A stretch of DNA of 62,374 bases from Candidatus Falkowella caecavicola (GTDB lineage Bacteria; Bacillota; Clostridia; Oscillospirales; Ruminococcaceae): positions 1 through 62,374 of the forward strand of contig CAJFUK010000002.1 of NCBI GenBank assembly GCA_904420125.1. The letters are read 5' to 3'. This document shows positions 8,734-17,346 of this stretch, one piece after another. The first letter of the stretch is position 1. Each line of letters opens with the position of its first letter. The notes below the pieces were generated by a model. It was not told the DNA's origin. It did no database searches and saw nothing but the letters and a program-made list of their open reading frames with translations. The position numbers and the translations under genes were made by a program.

Positions 8734-9755
8734 TTTTTCAGCACCCGGATTGTTTCTGTACGTCCGTCACGCAAGGAAAATCTATCAGCGATCCCTTCGG
8801 TCAGAATAATCTCATGTTGGTCGGTAACCATCAGCATATCGAAATTGCTGTTTTCCCGCCAGTATGCTTCTGCTTTTTCTGCTCCCATCACAAACAGAGC
8901 CGTGGAGAGAGCATCACACAGTTTGCCTTCTTTACCGATGATAGTTACCGACTGTAATCCGCTGTCCGCGGGACAACCAGTGGAGGGATCGAGAATATGC
9001 CAGTAGACATTTCCTGCCTGGTCCTCGAAATAGTTTTCATAGCCGCCGGAGGTCACTACTGCCGCATCGCTGATTTCCAACACACCGAGATTCCCATCCT
9101 CCCATGGTGCACGGATACCAAGCCGCCAGTCGCTTCCATCTGGTCGGGAGCCAATGGCTTGGATGTTGCCGCCTAAGCTGAGAATCGCAGATTCAATGCC
9201 GTGTTCCTTCAATACTTCCATGGCCAGGTCAGCAGCATATCCTTTCCCTACAGCTCCCAAATCCAGCTGCATTCCGTTTGGGACGGTCAGAATTGCTTGT
9301 TCCAGTCGGATGCGGCTATAGTCTACATTTTGGAGCAGTTCGGTAATCTGTTCCTGGGATGGAATTTGTTTGCTGTCGGTGGTAAAGCCCCACGCGGTCA
9401 GCACGGGATAGAGTGTCGGTTCTAATGCGCCGCCTGTTTTCTGTGCCATCTCCAGTGCAAAAACAATCAATTCGGCTGTTTCTTCGCTGACGGATATCGA
9501 TTGGCCTCCGCTGTGATTGGCACGGTAAATCTCGCTTCCTTCATCCGTAACCGACCAAAGGGATTCTATCTTTTGAATCAGTTGTTCTGATGCTTCCAAC
9601 GCAGCTTCTGCTTGTTCTCCGTAAGCGGTAAAAGTCATATAGGTATTCATTGCTAAAAAGGCACGTTCTGCTTTGGGTAGTTCCATTGTGTCTGCGCATC
9701 CTGCCAAGGGAAACAGCAACAGGAATGCTGTAAAAATACTAATCCATCGCTTCAA
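8730..9755 (-). CDS. apbE: FAD:protein FMN transferase, lipoprotein
   Basis: ApbE/Ftp family enzyme that attaches FMN from FAD to a Thr or Ser of a partner protein outside the membrane. A lipoprotein signal (FTAFLLLFPLAGC) places it on the outer face of the cell membrane. Family landmarks are MNTYMTF, QLDLGAVGKGYAAD and DALSTALFVMG (metal and FAD site). I start at TTG 9753-9755, preceded by GGAAGGAA; longer in-frame starts lack a ribosome binding site. About 341 residues, normal. The neighbours (flavodoxin lipoproteins, DUF4405) point to an extracytoplasmic flavin redox chain; the actual FMN acceptor is not visible. Confidence 0.9.
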   Translation of the reverse strand: MKRWISIFTAFLLLFPLAGCADTMELPKAERAFLAMNTYMTFTAYGEQAEAALEASEQLIQKIESLWSVTDEGSEIYRANHSGGQSISVSEETAELIVFALEMAQKTGGALEPTLYPVLTAWGFTTDSKQIPSQEQITELLQNVDYSRIRLEQAILTVPNGMQLDLGAVGKGYAADLAMEVLKEHGIESAILSLGGNIQAIGSRPDGSDWRLGIRAPWEDGNLGVLEISDAAVVTSGGYENYFEDQAGNVYWHILDPSTGCPADSGLQSVTIIGKEGKLCDALSTALFVMGAEKAEAYWRENSNFDMLMVTDQHEIILTEGIADRFSLRDGRTETIRVLKK

Positions 9756-9777
9756 GAATTTATTCCTTCCTTCATAA

Positions 9778-9811
9778 AAATGGCAACCGGGACACGAACC
9801 GGTTGCCATTT
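9778..9811 (-). terminator. terminator or attenuator in the apbE leader
   Basis: AAATGGCAACCGG pairs perfectly with CCGGTTGCCATTT, followed on the minus strand by TTTTT, just 22 bases before the apbE start codon. With the permease upstream it either separates the two units or attenuates apbE. Confidence 0.6.
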
Positions 9812-9846
9812 CTGTCCTCTCTAAATGGTAATAATATTCTGTCAAT

Positions 9847-9893
9847 CGAATATTACATCCCTTAACTTATATCTAATATTCGCTTTTAAGCAA
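9847..9893 (-). promoter_or_regulatory. apbE promoter with inverted-repeat operator candidate
   Basis: On the minus strand TTGCTT (9888-9893), 16-base spacer, TATAAG (9866-9871). A 9-bp perfect inverted repeat CGAATATTA/TAATATTCG (9847-9855 and 9874-9882) brackets the -10, a typical repressor position. Confidence 0.5.
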
Positions 9894-9954
9894 ATAAAAT
9901 GCTGTTTGGGCATAGCTTTCATCTGTGCTCAGCTGCCATTGATTCGATCGGCCT

Positions 9955-10866
9955 TCATATAAAAACATTTACAACCAGTCCCGTTATTAAAGAGAACACC
10001 ATGATAAAGGCAATATAAAGGAGAAACCGCTTGATTCCCAGCACAATCTTTACCGCACCCAGGTTGGTAATTTTTGTAGAAGGGCCGGTCAGCATAAATG
10101 CGGCCGCACTGCCCAGGCTCATCCCATCAGCAAGCCACATCTGCAAAAGCGGAATGGTACCACCGCCGCAGGCATACAAGGGCACACCGATGGTTGCCGC
10201 CATCAGTACGCCGAACGCTTCGTTGCCGCCGAAAAGCACTGTCATCGCTTCCGCCGGGACATATCGCTGAAACAAAACAGAAAGTACAATGCCTAATAGA
10301 AACCATGGGCCAGTCGCTTTCACGTTGCGGCCCAGATTTTTCAAAAAGCGCAGTAAAATATTAGGGTCAGAGTCTCGATTTTTCGGGCCATCGAAACCGG
10401 AGAAATTAAAAAATGGTTTGTTTTTATACAAAAAACGTACCAATAGCCCCGCACAAATTCCGCAGAGAAAGCATGAGACGACACGGATCGTTAATGCTGT
10501 ACCGCCCAGCGCTGCACTGTAGACAATCAACTGGGGGTTGAGTAGGATGGAACTCATCATAAAAGCAGCTAAAAGATCATCCTTCATTCCCATTTTGGAA
10601 AAGGAAGCGGCCAGAGGAATCGTTCCATACATGCACAGGGGGGATGCGATGCCAAGAATACTCGCCGGAACTACCCCCAAAAAGCCCAGACGTTTGGTCT
10701 GCAACCTGCCCATCATGGTATGGATTTTACCTTTGGCAAATACTGAGATCGCAGAGCCAAGCAGCATCCCCAGTACCCAATAAGGAAAAATCTGTTCCAA
10801 TTGAATCGTAAAATAATACCAGAGATAGACCGCTTCTCTTTGTAGGATCTCTGCCAACTCTTTCAC
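9955..10866 (-). CDS. ArsP-type permease (UPF0718/DUF318)
   Basis: 303-residue membrane protein with about eight predicted helices in two homologous halves. The first carries ASPLCMYGTIPLAASF and the second GVPLYACGGGTIPLL, the paired motif of the ArsP_1 permease family, in which some members export organoarsenicals. The Cys in each motif is present. The frame opens at GTG 10864-10866, but GGAGAGG is better placed for the TTG at 10855-10857, so the true protein may be three residues shorter. It sits between the DUF362 lipoprotein and apbE genes; the substrate in this setting is unknown. Confidence 0.8.
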   Translation of the reverse strand: MKELAEILQREAVYLWYYFTIQLEQIFPYWVLGMLLGSAISVFAKGKIHTMMGRLQTKRLGFLGVVPASILGIASPLCMYGTIPLAASFSKMGMKDDLLAAFMMSSILLNPQLIVYSAALGGTALTIRVVSCFLCGICAGLLVRFLYKNKPFFNFSGFDGPKNRDSDPNILLRFLKNLGRNVKATGPWFLLGIVLSVLFQRYVPAEAMTVLFGGNEAFGVLMAATIGVPLYACGGGTIPLLQMWLADGMSLGSAAAFMLTGPSTKITNLGAVKIVLGIKRFLLYIAFIMVFSLITGLVVNVFI

Positions 10867-10883
10867 CTCTCCGTCATTTGTTT

Positions 10884-11034
10884 TAAAGGCAGAATGCCTA
10901 GCGCTGTTTACTTACAAATGCCTTACAATATTGCTCTTCCCAGCGCAGAACCCATTTGTTTTGAAGGACTTCCGATTTGCAGGATTTATCCGGATCAAAA
11001 GGGCGGTACCAAAGATATGACCGACCTATTTTTG
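10884..11034 (-). other. unassigned protein-like open frame, no start codon
   Basis: Between the DUF362 stop and the permease a frame runs open for about 50 codons (includes GRSYLWYRPFDPDKS and VLRWEEQYCKAF). It has no start codon or ribosome binding site. Composition is protein-like, so it may be the tail of a lost gene. I recognise no family. Confidence 0.25.
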
Positions 11035-12117
11035 CTATTGTGTTTGATGGTCATTCTCCTCTGATTCATCAATATTCACCAGCTCATAGGTGCGGCTGCC
11101 CAATCCAATTTCTTCGGCATGCGCCAAGGTGTGCAGGCCATTGCGGGATTCAATGCGGTTTACCAAAGACTGTCCATCCTCCGCATTATACACAAGATCA
11201 ATGCATGCCTGATCCAGTGCAACTGGATCGTTGGAAGCCAGAATGCCGATATCATGCATATCCGGTTCAGCAGGATTGCCGTCGCAGTCACAGTCTACAG
11301 AAAGACGGTTCATTACATTGATATATGCGATCCGTTCCCCATTGCCAAGGTAGTCGGAAACCGATTTTCCGGCTTCTGCCATGCTCTCCAAAAAAGCATC
11401 CTGCTCGCCGCCCCAGGCATTGGTCCGGCTGGTACCGCCGCTGTGAATCCATGCTTTTCCCTCACTGGAAGCAAGACCAATGGAGATATTTTTAATGGCT
11501 CCGCCAAAGCCTGCCATGGAATGTCCCTTAAAGTGAGACAGTACCAGATAGGAGTCATAGTCGGCAAAGGCCGCGCCTACATAATTTTCAGTTAGCCGTG
11601 TACCGCCTTCTACTGAAAGCGTCATGGATCCATTCTCGTCTTGAATCTGAAAATCTGCGATGGCGGTAAAACCATGGTCTTCTGCTACCTGATAGTGCAT
11701 GGCGGTTTCGGCACGGGAACCCCCATAGGCGGTATTGCATTCGACGATGGTACCATCTACCGACTGAACTAAATCGGCAATCAAATCCGGGTCCAGATAG
11801 TTACTGGCGGGCGGCTCACCGGTCGACAGTTTTACCGCTACGTTTCCGGCAGGTATCCAGCCCATAGCTTTATACACCGCCATGAGCCCTTCTGGAGAAA
11901 TATCCGTAGTCATATATACAACAGGGTTGGTATTCATAGTTTCATTCTCCTCCTCCGATTCTGTCGTTGTGCTTTCAGATGGAACAGCGTCGTTTCCTAA
12001 AACGCTGCTTTCCTGCTGAGAAGCGGTATTTTCAGAAGTGGAAGGTTGTCCGCTTCTACAGGCAGACAGTGAAAAAAACAGTGTCATTGCAAGCAACGTT
12101 GCCGCGATTTTTTTCAA
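11035..12117 (-). CDS. DUF362 domain lipoprotein
   Basis: About 360 residues: lipoprotein signal (LLAMTLFFSLSAC), a low-complexity Ser/Thr/Glu linker, then a DUF362 domain with the signature CDCDGNPAEPDMHDIGILAS followed by DPVALDQACIDL. Other DUF362 proteins carry an added ferredoxin domain; this one does not. GGGAGGTG precedes the TTG at 12115-12117; longer in-frame starts are unsupported. Function of the family is unsettled, though Cys-rich signatures and neighbours suggest redox or metal chemistry outside the membrane. The next gene in the same direction is the permease. Confidence 0.85.
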   Translation of the reverse strand: MKKIAATLLAMTLFFSLSACRSGQPSTSENTASQQESSVLGNDAVPSESTTTESEEENETMNTNPVVYMTTDISPEGLMAVYKAMGWIPAGNVAVKLSTGEPPASNYLDPDLIADLVQSVDGTIVECNTAYGGSRAETAMHYQVAEDHGFTAIADFQIQDENGSMTLSVEGGTRLTENYVGAAFADYDSYLVLSHFKGHSMAGFGGAIKNISIGLASSEGKAWIHSGGTSRTNAWGGEQDAFLESMAEAGKSVSDYLGNGERIAYINVMNRLSVDCDCDGNPAEPDMHDIGILASNDPVALDQACIDLVYNAEDGQSLVNRIESRNGLHTLAHAEEIGLGSRTYELVNIDESEENDHQTQ

Positions 12118-12156
12118 AAGAATCACACCTCCCGGGCATTTTACTTCAAACAAGTC

Positions 12157-12330
12157 CTATTTTAACATTTGATAAATCGTATGGCATACTGGTTTCAGCC
12201 ATTTGTGTTTTGTCCCTTCATCAGGAACTTCAACGGACAGGCAAGACAATCAGCTGTCCTTTGCCGCGTCACATCCATGTTTGCCCCCCGCCGGAATCCG
12301 GATCACATTCCCGGCGTGCAGTTCTCTTGC
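12157..12330 (-). pseudogene. cupin-domain remnant
   Basis: A minus-strand frame reads RELHAGNVIRIPAGGKHG, the cupin metal-site strand, then continues as LSVEVPDEGTKHKWLKPV, the usual end of small cupins found beside aldo/keto reductases and flavodoxins in Clostridia. It is broken by a TGA where a Trp would be expected, and upstream sequence is shifted out of frame. The first half of the protein is not recoverable. A decayed gene. Confidence 0.55.
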
Positions 12331-12436
12331 TTCCTCACCTCATACCTGCTACCGGCTACGTCCAGCGGTACAAAGCAAAATCTGCCTGCTGCCTTTTTGA
12401 TCCATTCCTGTTTGTATTCAAACGTCTTAGGCCTTT

Positions 12437-13297
12437 TTAGATGCAAAGGGCCTCTTTGTTTTGCTTTACAAGGATTTTTCCTTTTGCGTGGGGATCGTCC
12501 ATAATTTGTTCTCCAACAGCCGGAACTGTGATTTTTCCGGCAAGCGGATTTTTTATGCTGATCACAGGCGTGGTGATGACGGCCTCTACTTCTGATTTTT
12601 CAAAGCAAAGATCCGTGTCAATCATTTCGCAGTCCACCAACTTTAAGTTTTTACAGTAGCAGAGGGGCTGTGTTCCGACGATTCGGCAGTTAATCAGTGT
12701 CAGACCTTCGGAATACCACGCAAGATATTCTCCCTTGACCGTGCTGTTTTTGACAGTCACATTCTTTGCATGCCAGAAAGCATCCTTTGTATCAAACCGG
12801 CAATTGTCAAACGTGGCGTTTTCAATGTACTGGAATGAATATTTTCCCTTGAAGGTGACATTGGAAAAATCAATATTTCTTGCACGCAGCAAGAAATATT
12901 CACTTTCTGCCGTAGAGTTTTTCATACGGATTTCCTGCACAGACCAACCGAATTCCGGGGAGACGATATCACAGTTTTCGATTGTAACATCACTGCATTC
13001 CCGTAATGCCTTGATCCCGTACATTTTGGTATCTGTAATGACGATATGCTCTGAATACCAGAGGGCTGCCCGGCACAACTCGGTCATTTTCGAACCACAA
13101 ATCTCCAGATTCCGGTCATGCCAAAACGGATAACGCAGGTTGAAGAAACAATCTTCAACGTGGATATCCTTACTTTCCTTAAAAGCACTTTCGCCGTCTG
13201 CCGGGCCGTCAAAACGGCAATGCTTTACTAGGATGCCTTCACTGCCATACAGAGCACGCTCTTCATCAAAAGTCTGATTTTCAATCATTTTCATCAT
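12437..13297 (-). CDS. DUF3737 beta-helix protein
   Basis: About 286 residues, nearly all made of repeating short strands with aligned Asn/Asp, Cys and aromatic positions (such as VTIENCDIVSPE, NATFDNCRF, LTLINCRIVG), the pattern of a right-handed parallel beta-helix and of the DUF3737 family. No signal peptide, so cytosolic. The frame opens at TTG 13306, but the ATG at 13297 is at a workable distance from AGGAGC. Function unknown. It follows the DUF4405 gene, separated by a large inverted repeat. Confidence 0.8.
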   Translation of the reverse strand: MMKMIENQTFDEERALYGSEGILVKHCRFDGPADGESAFKESKDIHVEDCFFNLRYPFWHDRNLEICGSKMTELCRAALWYSEHIVITDTKMYGIKALRECSDVTIENCDIVSPEFGWSVQEIRMKNSTAESEYFLLRARNIDFSNVTFKGKYSFQYIENATFDNCRFDTKDAFWHAKNVTVKNSTVKGEYLAWYSEGLTLINCRIVGTQPLCYCKNLKLVDCEMIDTDLCFEKSEVEAVITTPVISIKNPLAGKITVPAVGEQIMDDPHAKGKILVKQNKEALCI

Positions 13298-13321
13298 ACA
13301 TTCCAAAGCTCCTTTTTATCA

Positions 13322-13374
13322 GGAAAAACCGGTATTTTGAAAAGGAGTAGCCTCATAGAAATACTGGTTTTTCC
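13322..13374 (-). repeat. 16-bp inverted repeat before DUF3737
   Basis: GGAAAAACCGGTATTT (13322-13337) and its complement with one G-T change (13359-13374), loop 21 bases. It lies directly upstream of the DUF3737 ribosome binding site and lacks a T run, so it looks more like a 5' leader hairpin or binding site than a terminator. Confidence 0.6.
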
Positions 13375-13492
13375 CTTGAAACTGTCGGCCAGTTCCTTTT
13401 TAATCCAATCCGCTGCTATATTTTATTGATCGGATTTCTCAAAAATGTCGGCACACGGTCGCTGGCAAACCCGTCCGCGCATACTCTCCACA

Positions 13493-14206
13493 TCATTTAT
13501 GGCCATCCATTCTTTTGGCGTTATGCCCACGGGAGCATTTCTGGAACAGTCTGGTCACATAATAGGCGATACAGACCCACAATCCCATCATTGCCAGATA
13601 TTCTGCAAAGAAGAAAAACAGGGGCTGCTCCATATCGAAAAACACAAATTGGCTTCGGACAAACAGATAATCGGCTATATTGTTTTTCAAAAAGGCATAT
13701 ACCCCGAAACCGCTGATAGCCAGTGCTGAAATCCGCAGAATCCAGGTGCGGACACGAGAGGAATTTGCCCTGCCGATTTTCCGTATCATACCCAGGATCA
13801 TCCCCCAGTGTAAACCGAGATGGACGCTCATCAGGATAAATCCCCAGTAGGCGGCCAGCATGTGTAGAATCCGGGCCAGGCTCATTCCGCCATCAATGGG
13901 CAGAAATGCAAATACTTCTCTGGACATGATGATGCCGCTAACCATCAGGCCGATCATGGAGATCAATACCAGAAAATCCACAACTGTCTGCAAGATTCGG
14001 ACGGCACTGTACTTTCCTTTGGCCAGATTTCTGTACCATCGCCAGTTCAGGGCATGGTGCAGGATAAACAGCACGAACATCGCTGTACCCGTCCACTCAT
14101 GGGCGGCTTCGCCAATCAGCATATATGCCATCTGACCGAGAAGTAACACTGTCATCACAAGGTCAATGCTCATTTTCAGCATCATTTTGGGTTTCAATCC
14201 ATCCAT
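13493..14206 (-). CDS. DUF4405 membrane protein, cytochrome b561-like
   Basis: 237 residues with four core membrane helices plus one or two C-terminal ones. His residues sit at H36 (AAHEW), H50/H51 (LHHALNW), H115 (ILHML) and H129/H133 (SVHLGLHWG), two per helix pair, as in bis-His haem membrane cytochromes. DUF4405 proteins are believed to carry b-type haem. It starts 35 bases after the Fe-S aldo/keto reductase with TAGGAG before the ATG, so it is the third gene of the flavodoxin operon. Inferred role: electron transfer across the membrane to the lipoprotein flavodoxins. Confidence 0.82.
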   Translation of the reverse strand: MDGLKPKMMLKMSIDLVMTVLLLGQMAYMLIGEAAHEWTGTAMFVLFILHHALNWRWYRNLAKGKYSAVRILQTVVDFLVLISMIGLMVSGIIMSREVFAFLPIDGGMSLARILHMLAAYWGFILMSVHLGLHWGMILGMIRKIGRANSSRVRTWILRISALAISGFGVYAFLKNNIADYLFVRSQFVFFDMEQPLFFFFAEYLAMMGLWVCIAYYVTRLFQKCSRGHNAKRMDGHK

Positions 14207-14241
14207 CTCCTATCTATCAAATCCGGCTGCCTGGCAGGCAA

Positions 14242-15339
14242 TTATTCTCCAAAATAGGCACGAATGATTTGCATTCGCGCCACCTGTCCCACATGGAATG
14301 GGCAGCGGGAATCACAGTGACCGCAGCCAATACAGTCTCTCGCTTTCTTTTCCAGATTCGCGTAATGGCTTTTTGCCAGCTCGTCCCCAGCAAAAGCCAG
14401 ATCATAATACTTATTGATCAGTCCCACATCCAAACCAACAGGGCAGGGCTGGCAGTGATTGCAGTACACGCAGACGCCTTCGGCCTCCTGGGGAGCAAAG
14501 GTGCCCAAAACGGAATAATCCTTTTCTTCCGGTGTGGCGTTCACAAAATCGAGAATCTGCTTTAAATCCTGCCGGTTTCGTACGCCAGGCAATACGGTCA
14601 AAACGCCAGGTTTATCCAGCGCATATTGAATACACTGATATTCTGTCAGCGCTTTTCCAAAGGGAGAAGTTTTGGCGTGCAGCAACTGACCGCCGGAGAA
14701 AGCTTTCATGACCGAAATACCCACACCTTCTGTCTCACAGCGCCGGTAAAGGCGTTGTCTTTCGTCCACGCCGCCAATGGCGTATTCGCCTTCCTTTTCA
14801 TAGTCATAAGCCGGATTGATACTGAACATCAACATATCTAAAATTCCCGCATCCAGTGCCAGATGTACAACCCTCGGTGTGTGAGAGGAAAGGCCAATAT
14901 GCCGCACTACGCCTTCTTTTTTCAGTTGTAACATATAATCCAAAATACCACCCTTTAAGGCGTGCTCCAGATCGGCTTCTTCATCCATGCAGTGAAGAAA
15001 GCCAAAGTCGATATAATCGGTTTTCAAGGCGCTTAACTGCCACTCTACAGAGCGTTTGATGGTGTCTAAGTCTGTTGTCCATCCATATTTTCCGCCTTGA
15101 TAGTTAGCTCCGAAATGGATCTGGAAATACACGTTTTGCCTTTGTCCGGCAAGCGCTCGGCCAAAGGCAGGGAAGGGGGCAGCGTCGGCAGACGCCATAT
15201 CAAAATAGGTGATTCCATTTTCCAGTGCCATTGTCATTGTGGCCTCAATTTCTTTGTCCCCGGCCATACCGATGGAACTGGTACCCAGTCCAAGTACGCT
15301 GATCTGTTCATTTCCGTGGGGTAATTGACGATATTCCAT
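14242..15339 (-). CDS. aldo/keto reductase with C-terminal 4Fe-4S motifs
   Basis: 365 residues. An aldo/keto reductase barrel (LGLGTSSIGM, FDMASADA, LKTDYIDFGFLH) is followed by two Cys clusters, CVYCNHCQPCP (about 295) and CIGCGHCDSRCP (about 340), that would bind 4Fe-4S centres. The catalytic Tyr expected after FDMA is not obvious (ADAAPFPAF), so chemistry may differ from NADPH reductases. GAGGAGGAG overlaps the upstream flavodoxin stop, 14 bases before, suggesting coupled translation; the in-frame start at 15378 would lie inside the flavodoxin gene. Cytosolic. Confidence 0.88.
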   Translation of the reverse strand: MEYRQLPHGNEQISVLGLGTSSIGMAGDKEIEATMTMALENGITYFDMASADAAPFPAFGRALAGQRQNVYFQIHFGANYQGGKYGWTTDLDTIKRSVEWQLSALKTDYIDFGFLHCMDEEADLEHALKGGILDYMLQLKKEGVVRHIGLSSHTPRVVHLALDAGILDMLMFSINPAYDYEKEGEYAIGGVDERQRLYRRCETEGVGISVMKAFSGGQLLHAKTSPFGKALTEYQCIQYALDKPGVLTVLPGVRNRQDLKQILDFVNATPEEKDYSVLGTFAPQEAEGVCVYCNHCQPCPVGLDVGLINKYYDLAFAGDELAKSHYANLEKKARDCIGCGHCDSRCPFHVGQVARMQIIRAYFGE

Positions 15340-15353
15340 CTTCAGACTCCTCC

Positions 15354-16079
15354 TCAATAGCCAAGTTCGTTCAGCCAATTCTGAATGTCGTTTTGGGAAG
15401 AAGCGGCATCTTCTTCATATACATCAAAAATATTCTCGGAAATATCTCCATCCGGCATGGATGAACGAATGTCTTCTACACTGTTGGCAAGACCTCCGGT
15501 GCCGTGAGAACAGAACAGATATACCTGTTTGTCAGAAAAATCATAATCTTCAAGGAAGGAAAGCACCGCCATAGGCGCTCCGTACCACCAGTTGGGGTAA
15601 CCCAGAAAGATCGTGTCATAGGCATCCATATTTTCCACGCTTGTCATAAGTTCTGGCCGGGCATCTTCGGCTCTTTCCTGATTTGCTCTTTCTAAACATT
15701 CATCCCAATCACTGGAATAGGGTTCGGTTACTTGAATGGAGAATAGATCTCCCCCTGTTTCTTCCTGCACCCATCCGGCAAGCTGTTGGACGTTTCCGGG
15801 TGAGGTGACACTGGGAGAGGCGACCGCATCTACTTCGCCGTCTATCACGGCATTGTCTGCCCAGGAAAAATAGGCCACTAAAATATTGCTTTCTCCGCCA
15901 TCCTGCTGCGCCGGTACCGATTCCTCTTGGGACACGTTCTCTGCAGAAGAACTGGATTCCTCTGCGACAGAAGTTTCACTGTTTTGTAAATTGCTGGATT
16001 CTTCCGGTTGTTCCACGTTGCAAGCGGCCAGAGAAACAGTAAAAGTGATTGCCAGCAATAAACGGATTGCTTTTTTCAT
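15354..16079 (-). CDS. flavodoxin lipoprotein
   Basis: 241 residues: lipoprotein signal (LLLAITFTVSLAAC), a Ser/Glu-rich linker of about 45 residues, then a flavodoxin domain (NILVAYFSWADN; FLGYPNWWYGAPMAVLSFL; CSHGTGGLANS). The order of the FMN phosphate loop and the Trp-bearing 60s loop fits Flavodoxin_4. It should sit on the outer membrane face, carry FMN and shuttle single or paired electrons. First gene of a three-gene operon with the Fe-S aldo/keto reductase and DUF4405 protein, driven by the LysR-type promoter at 16159-16225. One of three paralogues here. Confidence 0.88.
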   Translation of the reverse strand: MKKAIRLLLAITFTVSLAACNVEQPEESSNLQNSETSVAEESSSSAENVSQEESVPAQQDGGESNILVAYFSWADNAVIDGEVDAVASPSVTSPGNVQQLAGWVQEETGGDLFSIQVTEPYSSDWDECLERANQERAEDARPELMTSVENMDAYDTIFLGYPNWWYGAPMAVLSFLEDYDFSDKQVYLFCSHGTGGLANSVEDIRSSMPDGDISENIFDVYEEDAASSQNDIQNWLNELGY

Positions 16080-16158
16080 GGTAATTCCCCTCTTTCAAAT
16101 TCCTGCGTATTACATCAAACATCTTGGGAAGGCTTTACTGCATTTTGAACCCAAGTTT

Positions 16159-16225
16159 ATTATAAGGGAGAATTGGTTGAATGTCTAATACTTATAATAA
16201 ATCCAGACAAATGCCTACAAGGCAT
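16159..16225 (-). promoter_or_regulatory. LysR-type controlled promoter of the flavodoxin operon
   Basis: Minus strand: palindrome ATGCCTTGTAGGCAT (T-N11-A, 16211-16225), a 15-base gap, ATAAGTATTAGACAT (16181-16195) overlapping the -35 TAGACA, 17-base spacer, then TATAAT (16159-16164). The same arrangement with identical spacing is at 20237-20303. This is the recognition-site plus activation-site plan of LysR regulators; the nearby LysR gene (20332-21231) is the natural candidate. Confidence 0.75.
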
Positions 16226-16233
16226 TAGACAAA

Positions 16234-16280
16234 CAAAGCGCATTTACCCTTATTTGTTGGATAAAGGTAAATGCGCTTTG
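16234..16280 (-). terminator. terminator after aldo/keto reductase
   Basis: CAAAGCGCATTTACC pairs with GGTAAATGCGCTTTG across a 17-base loop. It lies downstream of the aldo/keto reductase gene and just upstream of the flavodoxin operon promoter, so it insulates the two. Confidence 0.7.
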
Positions 16281-16374
16281 CCTGTCTATATCATCCAGAA
16301 CTCGATTGAATCAAATGATACAGTGTGATTGCCCGGAACAATAGCCATGCGATGCAGCAAAATACATGCCTTCT

Positions 16375-17346
16375 TTAGAGCATGTCTTTTAGCTTTGCGA
16401 TATCTTCATCGGTGCGGTTTCCGTGGATATCAATTTGCGCAAGCTCTGTCTCAATCTGTTCAAATTCTTCTTTGGTGAGGACTATATCTGCCGCTCCAAA
16501 ATTCTCTTTGATACGCTCCACCTTTCGCATACCGGGAATAGGTACCAGGAAATCCCATTTGTGCAACATCCATGCCAGCGAAATCTGTGCCGGTGTGGAT
16601 CCTTTCTCACTGGCAACCCGACGAAGCAGATTCAACAAGGGTTGATTTGCTTCCATATTGTCTTTGGAGAAACGGGTGATCACCCGACGCACATCATCAC
16701 CGGTATAGGTATCTTCACTGGTGTACTGCCCGCTGAGGAATCCTCCGCCCAGCGGAGAGAAGGGGACAAATCCAATGCCGAGTTCTTCACAAGCTGGAAT
16801 CACATCCTTTTCAAACATCCGCTCCATCATGGAATATTCACTCTGAATGGCTGTAATCGGTGTGACGGCTTGAGCGCGGCGAACTTCTTCCTCCGTCGCC
16901 TGGGACTGTCCCCATCCTCGAATCTTGCCTTCGTCAATCAGCTTGCCCATCACTCCGGCAACCTCTTCCACAGGAATATGTTTATTTACTCGATGCTGGT
17001 AATACAAGTCCACATAATCCGTTCCCAATCGTTTGAGGGAAGCATCCAAATGTTTCCGAATGACAGTCTCCAGATCTTGCTCTTCGGGGATATGCAGTTT
17101 GGTCGCAAGGACAATATTCTGTCGAAATGGTTTGATTGCTTCTCCCACCAGTTTTTCATTTTCACCTGCGGCGTAACTCTCTGCCGTGTCAAAGAACGTA
17201 CAGCCCATCCCATAGGCAGTACGAATCAACTGAATGGACTCATCATATCCCGGACCGGGACCATAACCATGACTAAAGCCCATACACCCTAAACCAACCG
17301 CAGATACTGTTAAAGAATTTTGTTTTCCCAGAATGCGTTTTTTCAA
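16375..17346 (-). CDS. aldo/keto reductase
   Basis: 323-residue NADPH-type aldo/keto reductase. The catalytic tetrad is visible: Asp in FFDTAESY, Tyr in AESY, Lys in VLATKLH and His in DLYYQHR. Translation starts at TTG 17344-17346 with AAGGAG 8 bases upstream. Cytosolic, single domain, no Fe-S cluster, unlike the paralogue at 14242-15339. The gene lies between two flavodoxin units with its own terminator; whether it belongs to the same regulon is not shown, since no matching LysR box is seen upstream. Confidence 0.87.
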   Translation of the reverse strand: MKKRILGKQNSLTVSAVGLGCMGFSHGYGPGPGYDESIQLIRTAYGMGCTFFDTAESYAAGENEKLVGEAIKPFRQNIVLATKLHIPEEQDLETVIRKHLDASLKRLGTDYVDLYYQHRVNKHIPVEEVAGVMGKLIDEGKIRGWGQSQATEEEVRRAQAVTPITAIQSEYSMMERMFEKDVIPACEELGIGFVPFSPLGGGFLSGQYTSEDTYTGDDVRRVITRFSKDNMEANQPLLNLLRRVASEKGSTPAQISLAWMLHKWDFLVPIPGMRKVERIKENFGAADIVLTKEEFEQIETELAQIDIHGNRTDEDIAKLKDML

